NCBI GenBank assembly: GCA_026545225.1
Contig: CM048852.1
Coordinates: 16,468,146 to 16,532,145, forward strand
Source: Cornus controversa
Lineage: Eukaryota > Streptophyta > Magnoliopsida > Cornales > Cornaceae
Length of the DNA stretch: 64,000 bases
Direction: 5' to 3'
Shown: positions 1 to 10,580 of the stretch, piece after piece
How positions within the stretch are numbered: the stretch's first letter is position 1
How the letters are laid out: each line of letters starts with the position of its first letter
The notes under the pieces: model-generated
Databases searched by the model: none
What the model saw: the letters and a program-made list of their open reading frames with translations, nothing else
What the model was told of the DNA's origin: nothing
Program-made: the position numbers and the translations under genes

Positions 1-80
1 AGTATTACTCTAGTTCAAACAACAACCACCTCATTCAATGTCTAACTTAGACAGGCTATGCAAGCTGTCCGTACCCCGGT

Positions 81-480
81 ATGCGAAAACCAGGAGTAGA
101 AAAGGACAATTTTTTCGTTATTTACCATAGGCAAGCCAAAGGGGAAACGTTAAAATATTTCCTAATTTACTTCAACTTGGAGATGTCCATGATAGATCAA
201 TGTGATCAGACCACAGTACTGGAAGCTTTTAAGATAGCAGTCTCTCTAGAAGAAGGCTTCCACCAATCCCTAGTAAAAAGCACCCAAAAAAATATGGATG
301 ACTTGAACTTCCGAGCTCAGAAGTATCTAAGGATAGAGGAAGATGAGGTAGCCAGAAAACAACGAATGACTTTGATCACGGTAGCGTAGGAAACAAAGAC
401 CCAAGTTGCTAAGGCAAAACCACCTCGTGTTATTCCCTCGTCTACACCAGAAATCGCAAAAAAGTAAAAAATTGAGGAGA
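81..480 (+). pseudogene. gag remnant of the Tat element
   Basis: The translated stretch reads like the C-terminal half of a plant Ty3/gypsy gag domain. It has a YFLIYFNLEM-type segment, then an EAFKIAVSLEEGFHQSLVKS-type helix and a charged tail. The N-terminal half of gag should lie to the left of the window. The role would have been the particle shell. It is assigned mainly by position, because protease and RT of the same element follow downstream. Confidence 0.55.
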
Positions 481-929
481 AGATCACCCCTCTAAATGTG
501 TCTCTGGCCAAGCTTTACTATAAAAATAAAAGTAAAGGAATCTTTTGCACACCTCCGGCTATTAGATAACCCCGATAACAAAGGGACAAGAACAAGCATT
601 GTTCCCTCCACAACGATTTTGGCCATACCACCAATGAGTGCAGGAGCCTAAAGCAATAGGTGGAGGCTTTGATCGATAAGGGAGGTTTGTCGAAATATGT
701 CATTCAAGAAGAACAAGTCAAACCCTTCAACCAATCCCAATAAAAGGCAAATAAATAGTTGAACCCTGCTCCCTCTCGTAATATCAATGTTATTCATGGT
801 CAACTGACCTCAGATTGGGAGAGCAAATCCAAAAAATGCCCAGAAATCCAGAGGATCGAAGAAAGCCACTCAGTATATAACCATTCGGCTAGCATGCCGA
901 CCACCTTCACGGACGAGGATAAGAGCAGA

Positions 930-1331
930 ATCTAGATGCCACATGAGGATCTGGTTGTGATCAGCCTCATTGTCTCTAACTGTAAAGTAAAGAGGGTATT
1001 GGTGGATGTAGGGAGCAGCACCAACGTTCTAATGTTGTTGGCCTTCCAGCATATGGGCCTATAATTAGAACGTGTCAGGCCTACTACTGAGCTGCTGATA
1101 GGGTTTGATGGCAAGCAAATAACTCCAATTGGGGTGGTAGAGCTCCCAGCAACAACAAAAGCAAGAACTCTGACTGAGACCCTCGTCATTGTTGATTTCA
1201 ATTCTTCATACAACATGATAATGGGAAGAGGTTGGATACAAAGGATGCAAGGAGTCCTTTCTATGCTCCACCAATTAATGAGGTGTGTAGCGTCGAACGA
1301 AAAAGATACGATTGACATCTTGGGAGATTAA
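930..1331 (+). pseudogene. aspartic protease remnant of the Tat element
   Basis: A retropepsin-like region. A hydrophobic strand with a VLVDxGSSTNVL-like active-site loop lies near 995-1035. A second conserved loop, DFNSSYNMIMGRGWI, lies near 1193-1238. The spacing and the NxxMGR motif are typical of plant Ty3/gypsy proteases, which cut the Gag-Pol polyprotein. It sits between gag and RT, as expected. Confidence 0.7.
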
Positions 1332-1539
1332 GTGGCAACTAAGAAATTTTATGCTCTTACACTAAAAGGAAATGCAGTACAGGAAGAGCAGACCAAATAG
1401 CAATTACAGAACTCTCTACTAAAGGGCATTCCACAAGAGCAAGAAAAAGAGAAGCTAATCGAGGAGCCGCTCAAAGAGGTAAAGATCATTTCTGGCAAAC
1501 ATCCCATTAATCTGGGGACCTCTTTATGCCAGATAGATA

Positions 1540-2940
1540 GAGCATAGTTGACACAATTGTTGAAAAAGAATGTTGATATTTTCTCCTGGGATCACGTAGA
1601 CATGCCCAATATAGATCCATCAGTGTCATGCCATGCACTCAATGTCAATCCAAGTTATCCACCTATGAAACAAAGACAACGGCAATTCGCTCCAGAGAAG
1701 AATTAGATCAATGCAACAGAGATAGATCACCGCCTACAAGCGGGCATCATCCGGGAAGTCCAGTTCCCAAATTAGCTCTCAAATGTGGTAGTGGTCCAGA
1801 AAAAGAATGGCAAGTGGCGAATCTACATAGACTTTACTAATCTAAATAAAGCTTTCCCTAAAGATAGTTTCCCCTACCAAAAATTGATCAAATGGTTGAT
1901 GCCATGACCGGGTATGAGCAATTGATATTCCTTGATGCATATTCTGGATACAATGAGATTCCAATAACTTCGGCTAATCAGGAAAAAACTTCATTCATCA
2001 CTAAAAAGGGAATCTAATTCTACAAGGTAATGTCATTCGGGTTAAAGAATGCTGGAGTGACTTACCAGCGTCTAATCAATAAAGTCTTTAAGAGCTTGAT
2101 GAGTTGAACAGTTGAAGCATACATAGATGACATGGTGGTAAAAAGTCGCAAAAAGGAAGATCACCTGGGACATCTACAAGAGGTATTCGACATATTATGA
2201 AACCATAACATGTGACTGAACCCGTCAAAGTGCTCCTTTGGGGTTTCTTCAGGATAGTTCCTGGGCACATCGTAAACTAAATAAGGATAAAGGCGAGCCC
2301 AGTTCAGGTAAAGGCCTTTCCTCAAAATAAAGAACAGAAAACTCACAAGGACGTTCAGATCTTGACAGGGTGCATCGCCGCTCTGAGTAGATTCTTCTCT
2401 CAGCTCTCTGACAAATGCAAACCTTTTTTTGATGCCATAAAAGCAAAGGGAAATGAGGTATGGTGGGCTGAACAAAACAGAGCCCTAGTGAAGCTCAAGA
2501 AATATTTGATTCAACTGCCAACACTCTCGGCACCTAAGGCTGGAGAACCTTTATATTTATACCTTGTAGTATCTCGACCACCAACTAGTGCAGTTCTAAT
2601 CAGAGAACTTGGCAAGAGGCAGTACCCAGTGTTCTCAAGCAAGACCATGACTGAGGCAGAATAGAGGTACTCGAAGATGGAAAAGATTATGTTGGCCCTG
2701 GTCCAAGCAAAGAGAAAACTTAGGCACCACTTTGTGGCTCACCCAATCATTGTCCCAACCAAATTCTCGATCAGAATGATCCTTTACAAGTATGATTAGT
2801 CAGTCACTAAATGGGCAATAGAGTTGGGCATCTACAATATAACTTATGAACCTCGGACCGCCATAACGGGATAGGCAATTGCAGATTTCTTGCTGGAGTG
2901 TAAGCCACAAAGCGATGAAGAAACAGAGGTTTTAGTTTAA
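1540..2940 (+). pseudogene. reverse transcriptase and first RNase H of the Tat element
   Basis: RT motifs appear in order: an LDAYSGYNEI block near 1930-1960, a SFGLKNAGVTYQ block near 2035-2070 and the catalytic AYIDDMVVKS block near 2117-2147. The Ty3-type RNase H follows with LYLYLVVSRPPTSAVLIREL near 2553-2612. Order and motif wording fit the Tat lineage. The region has several breaks and is a fossil. Confidence 0.8.
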
Positions 2941-3400
2941 CTCAAATGGAAACCCTTTGTCAAGGGATCATCAACGCAAGTAGGATCGAGCATTATGTGG
3001 AAGTCCAAACTCCTAACGGAATAGCTTTACAGCAAGCAATCCATTTAGAGTTTCCTGCATCAAATAATGAAGTCGAGTATGAAGCCATGTTAGCAGGACT
3101 AAGACTACCGCAAACACTTTAGGTAAAAACTTGCAAGTTTTTAGTGATTCTCAACTAATCATAAAATAGGTTAGTGGGGATTATTCTCCTAAGGATGATA
3201 ACATAAAAGCCTATAAAGAATTGGTGGAAAGATAGCTCAAAAAGTTTGACCAAGTCAAAATATCTCAAATTTCAAAAGACTTGAATCTAAAAGTCGATAG
3301 GCTAGTATATTCGACTTCGGCAGCTCAGCTAGACCTGATCAGAGTACCTCCAATTGACTCCTTGCAAAAGCCTAGCATCCACGCCTATAAAGAGGTGTTG
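2941..3400 (+). pseudogene. second (archaeal-type) RNase H of the Tat element
   Basis: Between the first RNase H and integrase lies a stretch containing ASNNEVEYEAMLAGLRL near 3059-3110, followed by LQVFSDSQL-like residues and a segment rich in charged residues. This is the wording of the extra archaeal-type RNase H that Tat-lineage elements carry in place of a simple tether. It is the main reason for calling the host element Tat rather than Athila. Confidence 0.72.
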
Positions 3401-3439
3401 GTCATATAGAACCAACCCAACTGGTGGATCCTATTGAAG

Positions 3440-4640
3440 CTTACCTTGTTAATGGAGTATTGCCAAATTCAAAAGAAGAGGCAAGTAAAATTAGATTGAA
3501 TTCCTCCAGATATTCCATGATCAGCGAACACATATACAAAAGGTCATTCTCAGAACCGTATTTGAGATGTGTGGCACCTACTGAAGCATAAGAAATTCTT
3601 CTCAAAATCCACGAAGGTGTGTGTGGAAATTATTCGGGAGCGCGATCGCTGGCCCATAAGGCCATTACACAGGGTTACTTCTGGCCATACAGGGCTAGGG
3701 AGGCTGAAAAGCACACCAGAAGATGTGATAAATGCCAGTGACATGCCATTGTTCCCCATCAGCCAACAGAAGATCTGACCACTATGGCCAGTCCTTAGTT
3801 ATTCATAAAATGGGGGATAGACTCGGTGGGACCACTCTCTAAGGCAGCTAACAACAAAAAGTACGTCTTGCTAGTCACGGATTACTTCACAAAATGGGTT
3901 AAAGCAGAAACATATGCAACGATCACCCACATGGAAGTAAAGAAATTCATCTAGAGCAACATCATCTATTGATTCATTTTACAAGAGTCCAATTTCATGG
4001 ATAATACCATGAACTTTGGCAATCGGCCGATTAAAAAGTTCTTTAGAAAATAAGGGATCAACCAAAAGTTTTCGTCACAGTCATATCCATAAGGGAACGA
4101 CCAAGTAGAAATAACCAATGGTACCATTTTTGAAAGTGTTCGAAAAAAACTAGAGGACCGAAAGGGCAGATGGATGAAAGAATTACCCAAGGTACTCTGG
4201 GCTTACCGAACAACGCCTAGGAGTCCGACCGAAGAAAGTCTGTTATGTCTAACATATGGATTCGAAGCCGTAATACCAACCAAGCTGCCTACCCCCATAA
4301 CCAAAATAGAGGTAGTAGAGAGGGGGCAAAATAATCAATTGCTTGAACAGAATCTGGATCTCTTAGAAAAAAAGAGGGAGGCAGCTCAAATATGGCTTAT
4401 GGCCTATCAAAAGATGGTTAAGAACAGCTATGACAGGAAAGTGAAACATCGAGCATTCAGCCTTAGGGACTGGGTGTTACAAAGAGTCACTGACAATACA
4501 ATGGAATGAAATGCTAGAAAATTCATAGCAAAATAGGAAGGCTTGTACGACATCACTGAGGTGATTAGAAAAGGTGCATACAAGCTTTGCAGAATTAATG
4601 GCACAAAAGCAATTCGCAAGCCTTGGAATGCAACCCATTT
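3440..4640 (+). pseudogene. integrase of the Tat element
   Basis: The N-terminal zinc-binding region is visible near 3600-3750 (HxGVCGNxSGARSLAHKAI, then RCDKCQ-like residues). The catalytic core follows with WGIDSVGPLSKA near 3808-3845 and GNDQVEITNGTIFESV near 4090-4140. The core continues into WAYRTTPRSPTEESLLCLTYG near 4198-4260 and a basic C-terminal region up to about 4640. This enzyme inserts the cDNA copy. Several breaks are present. Confidence 0.8.
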
Positions 4641-4958
4641 AAAAAAGTATTATGTTTAAATTTTGGCATAATAGAGTTAAGAGTATCCCTTTTTGATAAT
4701 GTACCTTTTGGCTTTTCAAAGATTGAAAGACCCTATAATAAGAAAAAAGAAAAAAGTGCATCCGCTAAGAAGTGCTTTGCTGTCAAAAAGAGAAAGAACT
4801 TGGTCCCACATCGAGAAAGAAGTATCATACCTCATAATAAATAAAAATAGAGTTAAAACTCAGTAGTCATGGCAAGACATGGCTGCTATGCAAAAATACA
4901 TGCACAATGGCACTGTCTTGCCTTCTTTTTGCCTTTTCTCCAAAGGTATTTAGCCACA
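4641..4958 (+). other. start of the Tat 3' UTR, up to element A
   Basis: No coding signal. A-rich sequence follows the integrase end and leads to the insertion point of element A. The same UTR continues after A at 17907, as expected for a simple insertion. I see no LTR end here. Confidence 0.6.
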
Positions 4959-6376
4959 TGATGTGGTCGGAACTAAATTATATTGTAAGCTTAATTTTGC
5001 CCTTTTTATCAAAATATAATTTAACCACTCGCAAGAGCACGAATCTTTGTAGATAAGGTTCTATATAGAGGGTATCGATCCCACGAGGACTAGTCGTTAA
5101 TTGTCATAAAGAAAGATTAATTCTACTTTAATTCTAAAAATAGGTTTTTGGTTTTGTGTTTAAAACTATTGCGTAAATGAAATGACGATAAAATTAAAGA
5201 GTAAAGTTGGGAGAGAGAACTAGGGTTGGTTTCCACCACTAGCCATTCACATGTTCATAAGTGTAGCAAGCATGGGATTCATTAATTAAATGCCTAACAA
5301 TGTCATTAGGCTTGTGACCTCAATGACATATCAAAAGATCAATGTGTGTGCTAACCTATCATAATCCATCTTCAACAAGCATAGCTCTTCAACCTAACTA
5401 ACTACCTAATTACTCTACTCTCTACGTAAACACTACATGCATCCAAACTACCTTGTCTTGGCATGGTCTATACAAACTAGCATCACACATTCATTTAAAC
5501 ACCATTATCTAGCCATCATTTGCACTTCTTGTGGAATATGCAAATGTTGTGCATTCAAGTGACAAAACCTACTCTAAGACAAGAATAAATTCCATATCAA
5601 ATGAATATATATAAGAAATGTATTTGTGTACATAATCACTAGGCTAAATAATCAACATTTAATTACAAATCCCCAAGAGCTACAAAGATGAACAAGTTTA
5701 CATGGCTAGGGGTTGAAACCAACACCCTAGTAGAAGAGTTAGTTGCTCATGGTTGCCTTGCACCCTTCCATTGATGAAGAGAATGAAGCTTCTTGGTCTA
5801 GTTCAGCTTTTCTCTTCCTCTCCCGAAGGTCTCTCTTCAAGTCTTCTGATGTGTATGTTGAGAGATATGAGATATGTGGCTTTTGGTGCTTTTTGTATGC
5901 TTTTTGGCTCCTTTGGGCCCACCATATATATATATATATCATTATATATATCTCTTGTATCAAGAAGGCCCCCAAAAGTCTTGTTCAAGTCAGACAATCC
6001 CCCTAAGTCGTGCAAAAAGGGGGATTTTGTTGCAAGTGGGAGAGCAGGTGAGCAAGTGGCCAAGTGGGCTCTGCAGCATTTCGATTGATCGAAATTGCAT
6101 TTCGATTGATCGAGATTTCGATCAATCGAAATGAGATTTCGATCAATCGAAATCTCGATTGATCGAAATCCACATCTCGATTGATCGAGATGCCTTGGCA
6201 ACATTTTCTGATTTCATCTCTTGACTGCAGAAAGCTTCCAACTTTGCTCCATTTACTCCAATACCTGCAAAACATCAAAAACACAAAAATACCGTAAACA
6301 TATCTCGGTAAACGCAAAAACGGAACTAACATATGCAATAAAGATGGTTCAAATGCATAGAATTGAACACTTATCA
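4959..6376 (-). repeat. 3' LTR of element A
   Basis: Nearly identical to 16484-17901. In element orientation it begins TGATAAGTGTTC and ends CCACATCA. U3 holds a cluster of TCGATTGATCGA-type palindromic repeats at 6080-6192. A long TA-dinucleotide tract at 5926-5957 is the likely TATA region and is followed by R and U5. The left end abuts the CCACA duplication. Confidence 0.95.
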
Positions 6377-6414
6377 CACCCCCAAACTTACATATTGCTA
6401 GTCCCTTAGCAATA
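6377..6414 (-). promoter_or_regulatory. 3' polypurine tract with upstream hairpin (element A)
   Basis: Reading the - strand, AAGTTTGGGGGTG directly abuts the 3' LTR and is the plus-strand primer (PPT). Just before it, 6393-6414 forms a perfect 8-bp hairpin: stem TATTGCTA pairing with TAGCAATA around an AGGGAC loop. The same arrangement occurs in B, C, D and F, with one base-pair swap in B. Confidence 0.8.
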
Positions 6415-8201
6415 CAATATTACAAAAATGAAATCAACTATCTTATACAAAAGTTTAATCATGCTCAGTCATCAACTAGATAAAGGGCGCTCATCCATTC
6501 ATTTCACAATTGGCAAATGCAACAAGTATTACAGAACTATGTGGTCATTAGCAAAAATGGACTTTCACAAGCTATAAATGAACGACAGTCCCCACACACT
6601 GGCCAGCCCAAACAACTATAACAGTTCCAACCCCAAAATCCTCTTTGAAAAGTGAACATGCATTCTAACGTGTGGCTTTTGTCATATTTGGAGAAGAAAA
6701 CGAACAAATCTGTTTTTAAGAGAAAAACTCATTGAAAATGCTCAACACGGCTGCTTCATTATCACAAAACATTCATGATTGCTCATGTGCGGATGACCGT
6801 GCAATGCTTAGCTCTTTTTGCTTTCTTGTAAGCCCATGTAGCGGCATTGGGCCAATGACTCCCAAACCAATTGGTTTTAGGGCATTAGGTGAAGAAGCAC
6901 CCCTCGGACTTAATAACCGAGCTTACAAGGCGATGAGCGTAAGCAAGCCACCCGCTTATTACTGCTCAACCTTACACACTTTTACACGAATATTTCCTGC
7001 TTTGAGGCATAGAAATCCGGTTTATTTAGTGAGAAGGCTTATTGCATATTTTTCTCTTTTTCTTTCTTTTTCCTTTTTTTTACAACAAACGGAAGAACTT
7101 ATTCTTTAAGTTGTTCAGATAAAAATAGAAATTTACAAAATTCTCCCTCAGACTTATACCCCACAATTTAAAATGCATGTGTGCGAATTTGTGCGGTTAA
7201 GGACAAATTTAGGGCAAGAACTGTACGTGCTCGAATTTGGACAATAATGTAGACCGTTCTAGCTTACTATCAAGCTTGCAAAAGTGCGGGCATTTACAAT
7301 GCTACAGTTCTTAACTACCTGCTGCATTTACCTCGGACATTCATTCGAATGACTTCCTTTAAAAAGCAAGACATCATGGCAAGCATCCAAAAATATCGAG
7401 AAGAAGAAAAGAAAGAAAAAAAAACTGCTCTACAATGACACTCAAAATAATAACCGAACATTGCATGCGTATGCAAGTGGTATAGCATACCGCACCCCCA
7501 AACTTATATGCAACATTGTCCTCAATGTTTGGACAAGAAGAGCAAGGAAAGAAGTTACCGGGATGGCAGAATGCGAGAAAAATGGAATTCCACAGCAGCG
7601 GTCATCTTGTAAATAAGAAAAATCTGTACAGAATACCAACTGGATACCACGAGCATTACAAGGAACAAAAAGTAGATAAATAGAACATAATGAAATAATT
7701 ATGCACAAACAGACAATGCCAATATCACTGTAAATCTAATGGTCTGAACTGGTGTTTCCAGATTGTCTAAGAGGTCTATGCGATAAGATATTGACTATCC
7801 AGGCGCACTAACGTATAGCACGCAAAGGGGCTGCCTTTCTTTATTACCGCCATACTGTGTTGAAGCAATCTCAACAGTATTGGGAATTGAAACCAGGCGG
7901 TAATAAACGGAAATCATCAACTGAATCGCATATAACAATTAGACAAGTGGTACTACATACATAGTCAAAGTATAGAGAACAGATAGCTTGACGGAAAGCA
8001 AAAAAAAAATAAAGACGGTAAAGATAACACATGGCATAAAAGAAAATATAAATGTATTCCATATAACTGAAAATGAGTTTGAGTACAAAGTGTACCTGCA
8101 GGTGGAATACTCAAAAAGAGACTAAACATGGCCAACATGGCCAATCAAAAATAAAGAAAGAAAAATACAGAAAGAAAGCAGAAAAGATGAATGAAATGCA
8201 G
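6415..8201 (-). other. long 3' UTR of element A
   Basis: About 1.8 kb without coding signal lies between the env-like gene and the PPT. Several short blocks are conserved with B (25899-27450) and F (58523-60134): the hairpin/PPT-like module at 7492-7528, an 'ataagccttctcac' block near 7030-7045 and a GTGTGGGGACTGTC block at about 6585-6600. This island-like conservation in otherwise drifting sequence suggests RNA-level function. Confidence 0.7.
7492..7528 (-). promoter_or_regulatory. internal hairpin plus PPT-like tract (element A)
   Basis: On the - strand a hairpin AACATTG-AGGA-CAATGTT (core 7513-7528) is followed a few bases on by AAGTTTGGGGGTG at 7492-7504. The purine tract is identical to the true PPT next to the 3' LTR. 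Counterparts occur in B (26561-26602), C (30265-30300) and F (58943-58979). A second plus-strand start or an RNA processing signal is possible; the function is inferred. Confidence 0.65.
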
Positions 8202-9410
8202 CTACTCGAGGGCGGGTGGTGGTGATGGTGGCTCGGTGGGAGCAGAAGTGGAGGTGGAGGCTCGACCTGCGAACAGGAACTGCAGATCCTGCCGGAAGGC
8301 TCGGAACTCATCTAAAATCGCTCTCTGGCCCTGTACCAGAGAAGAAATGTCCGTCCGAATACCTGCCAGCTGACTCTGCGTCACCTGGACGTGCTCGTCA
8401 AAACCCTGCTGGAGCCGCTCTACGTCAGCTGCCAGGCAGGAATAGCCTGTCGCTAAGATATCATGCCGCTCTGCAGCGACATCCATCTCCTCCTCCTCCA
8501 TCTCCTCCTCCTCTGTCTCAGCCCCTGCTGGCTCTCCCTCATCCATCTCCACCGGGGCATCCATATCTACATCGTCTGGTGGATCACCCTCTAAGTGTCG
8601 CCTCACCCGATCCCGCTGAGTAGATGTGAAGCGGGTGGGCGGTGCCAACTGAATGTCAGTCCGACTGACCGGTATACTGGCACTGCTGAGAAAAGCGGCG
8701 ATCAGGAATGGAAAAGGAAGCCGCCAACTCGCTGCTCTACTCTTCCTCTTGTTGACGAGGCCATCCCAAACTTTGTGCATCTGCCCCCAGATAAGTGATG
8801 GGACAGAAAACCAAGCGCCCGTATGGAAAGCATAGAGGCAACGGAGGAGGTCACCCCTGCGCTCGGCCACGTGCTGCAACGGACACGCGTTCTTGAGGAG
8901 AACGGTGTCCAGGAACTAATATCTGCTCGAGCACATCGACTTGGACGTGCAGTTGTGGTTGGGCGTGGTAAATGCCCCGCCACACATGTCCATCACTATC
9001 GAGAATAGCGTGGTGTCTGCTGGGAGCGCGGCACTATAGAGTGGTTGACCGTCCGGGCCAACCATGTCCGGCGGCTGCTGGTGAGGGATGCCGAGCATAT
9101 GAGCAATCCGGCTCGGCGTAATCGTGATCGTGACAGTGGCCACGGTAGTCTCGAGTGTATCTGGCGCTGTGCAGGAGTAGGTCATATGCTCGTAAAAGAC
9201 CTGCACTAGGCGCTCGTGTGCCACCTCGGTGGGAGGCACACATAGCCGGTCAAGGCGACGCCTCCTGAGCTCGGCAACCGTCCACTCGGTGTCGGGATGT
9301 CTCTCGAACTCGGCTAAGTCGAAAACCTGCTCCGGGCTGAACTTCCGAGACTGGAAGGCTCGCCCAGGCACGTCACGAACAGCACCGGCGGCGTTCTTCA
9401 CTCTCGCCAT
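8202..9410 (-). pseudogene. env-position gene of element A (plant transposon protein domain)
   Basis: The gene starts at the MARVKN methionine (9410), the same start as in B. An N-terminal globular domain contains FDLAEFERHPDTEWTVAELRRRRLDRLCVP, then YEHMTYSCTAPDTLET and ITITPSRIAHMLGIPHQQP. It resembles the 'putative plant transposon protein' family. A second half has HVAERRGDLLRCLYAFHTGAWFS and is followed by a very acidic stretch. A heptad-like helix (VTQSQLAGIRTDISSLVQGQRAILDEFRAFRQDL) and a proline-rich tail end the protein. It sits where Athila elements carry their env-like gene, but I see no signal peptide or membrane segment. The region is GC-rich compared with gag-pol. About one break. 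Confidence 0.75.
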
Positions 9411-10580
9411 GGTCTCGGGACAATCTGCACTGGATTCCAAAAAGGTACGTAAATAAAAGATGAATAAGAAGAAAGTTAAACAACTACTAAACTAAAAGAA
9501 TCAAAATAAGAATGAAGTCCTAGTCCAAGGTACTGACAAAAGTGCAAAAAGTTGCAGTCGAAGATGCAATGTGAACGGGCGCAACCGAAACGAAGGTGCC
9601 ACGATTACACACCGTACACTAAGTGTTTGAAACGAAGAAAATGCCAAATCCCACTCCTACATGAATTCCTACCCCCCGAAACCCACGAAAAACTCGATCG
9701 GATATCGCAATCGCAACCATCTACCCCAACATTAGCTAACTATGTTTAGTCTGCCGTAAGACTATCAAAATGGCGAGAGAGTAAACAAAAAGTAGCCATG
9801 CATCACTTACCTCGTGAGGAAGAAGATGAACGGCTCAACCGAAGAAAACTCCACTCGCAGCCGCGAAGAGAAGATCGCGCAGGTGCTAGCGGCGGCGACG
9901 GATTGCGTCGGATGGCGGCGGATGATCGGGAATGGCAGATCGAGTGCTCGGGAATGCTTGGAGAAGGCTTGGATCGCACGGAGGAAGAGAAGAAGTCGGA
10001 TGGTCTTTTAAAATGGGAGGGAAGCCCAACAGTTTAAATAGATTTTCGGCTCACGTGCAGGCTCCGCGTGCATTTCGATTGATCGAAATGTGCACTTCGA
10101 TCAATCGAAATCTCGATTGATCGAAATCTTGCTTCGATCAATCGAAACCAGCTTCGATGGATTGAGATTGTCTTTTCGCTCAATCGAAAATTCCTCCGCT
10201 GAATCACATATTGACTTCGATCAATCGAACTAGACTCTTGATCAATCAAAATTTTCGATCGATCGAAGACCTATCGAAGTGCAATCGAAGAATACCACCT
10301 CTCGGGACTTTAGACTTGGCACATCTCTGCAAGCTTTCGATCAATCGAACTAGAATCTCGATCAATCGAATTTTTCGATTGATCGAAATCTTGGTTTCGA
10401 TCAATCGAAATGCTTAAAAACAGCCAGTGCAAAGGATGCTACAGGGACTTGGATATTTGGGAATTAGATACTACACTGCTTAGATACAAACCTACCTTGG
10501 ATTAAAGGGACATCATGGAAGCTTGACAGCTACCATGGCCTTGCCACCTTACACGTCTATGGCGCGACGTCCGGATCGAC
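9411..10580 (-). other. pol-env spacer of element A
   Basis: About 1.2 kb without coding signal. Its pol-side part carries the TCGATTGATCGA-type repeats (10072-10412). The env-side part, about 9800-10010, is GC-rich and could be the leader of an env mRNA. A corresponding spacer with the same repeats lies in B at 23562-24671. Confidence 0.7.
10072..10412 (-). repeat. cluster of short palindromic repeats in the pol-env spacer of A
   Basis: About a dozen copies of TCGATTGATCGA or its complement TCGATCAATCGA, usually extended to TTTCGATTGATCGAAAT, lie at irregular 20-50 bp spacing. Each unit is close to self-complementary, and neighbouring units occur in both directions, so long stem structures are possible. 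The same unit is clustered in U3 of the family-1 LTRs. Confidence 0.85.

Larger units (their letters stand above)
1..4958 (+). mobile_element. Old Tat-lineage Ty3/gypsy element, segment 1 of 3
   Basis: Remains of gag, protease, reverse transcriptase, RNase H, a second RNase H and integrase follow one another on the + strand. The extra RNase H between the first RNase H and integrase is the hallmark of the plant Tat lineage (Ogre/Retand relatives). The 5' LTR and leader lie outside the window. The coding region carries many breaks, so the copy is an old fossil, clearly older than the elements inserted in it. Element A interrupts it at 4959 and it resumes at 17902; element B interrupts it again at 19077 and it resumes at 51607. 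The CCACA at 4954-4958 is the left target-site duplication of A. Confidence 0.85.

Noticed and set aside
5739-6204. Short frames inside the family-1 LTRs, repeated in each copy
   Set aside because: They recur only because the LTR is repeated; no domain is visible and the frames read through the TA tract and palindromic repeats.
8216-8623. Open frames on the strand opposite the env-position gene of A
   Set aside because: They are antisense to a recognisable gene, differ between A and B, and match no family I know; GC-rich sequence gives such frames by chance.
10072-10412. TCGATTGATCGA cluster as a satellite or centromere repeat
   Set aside because: Spacing is irregular and the cluster is tied to fixed positions in the family-1 element (spacer and U3).
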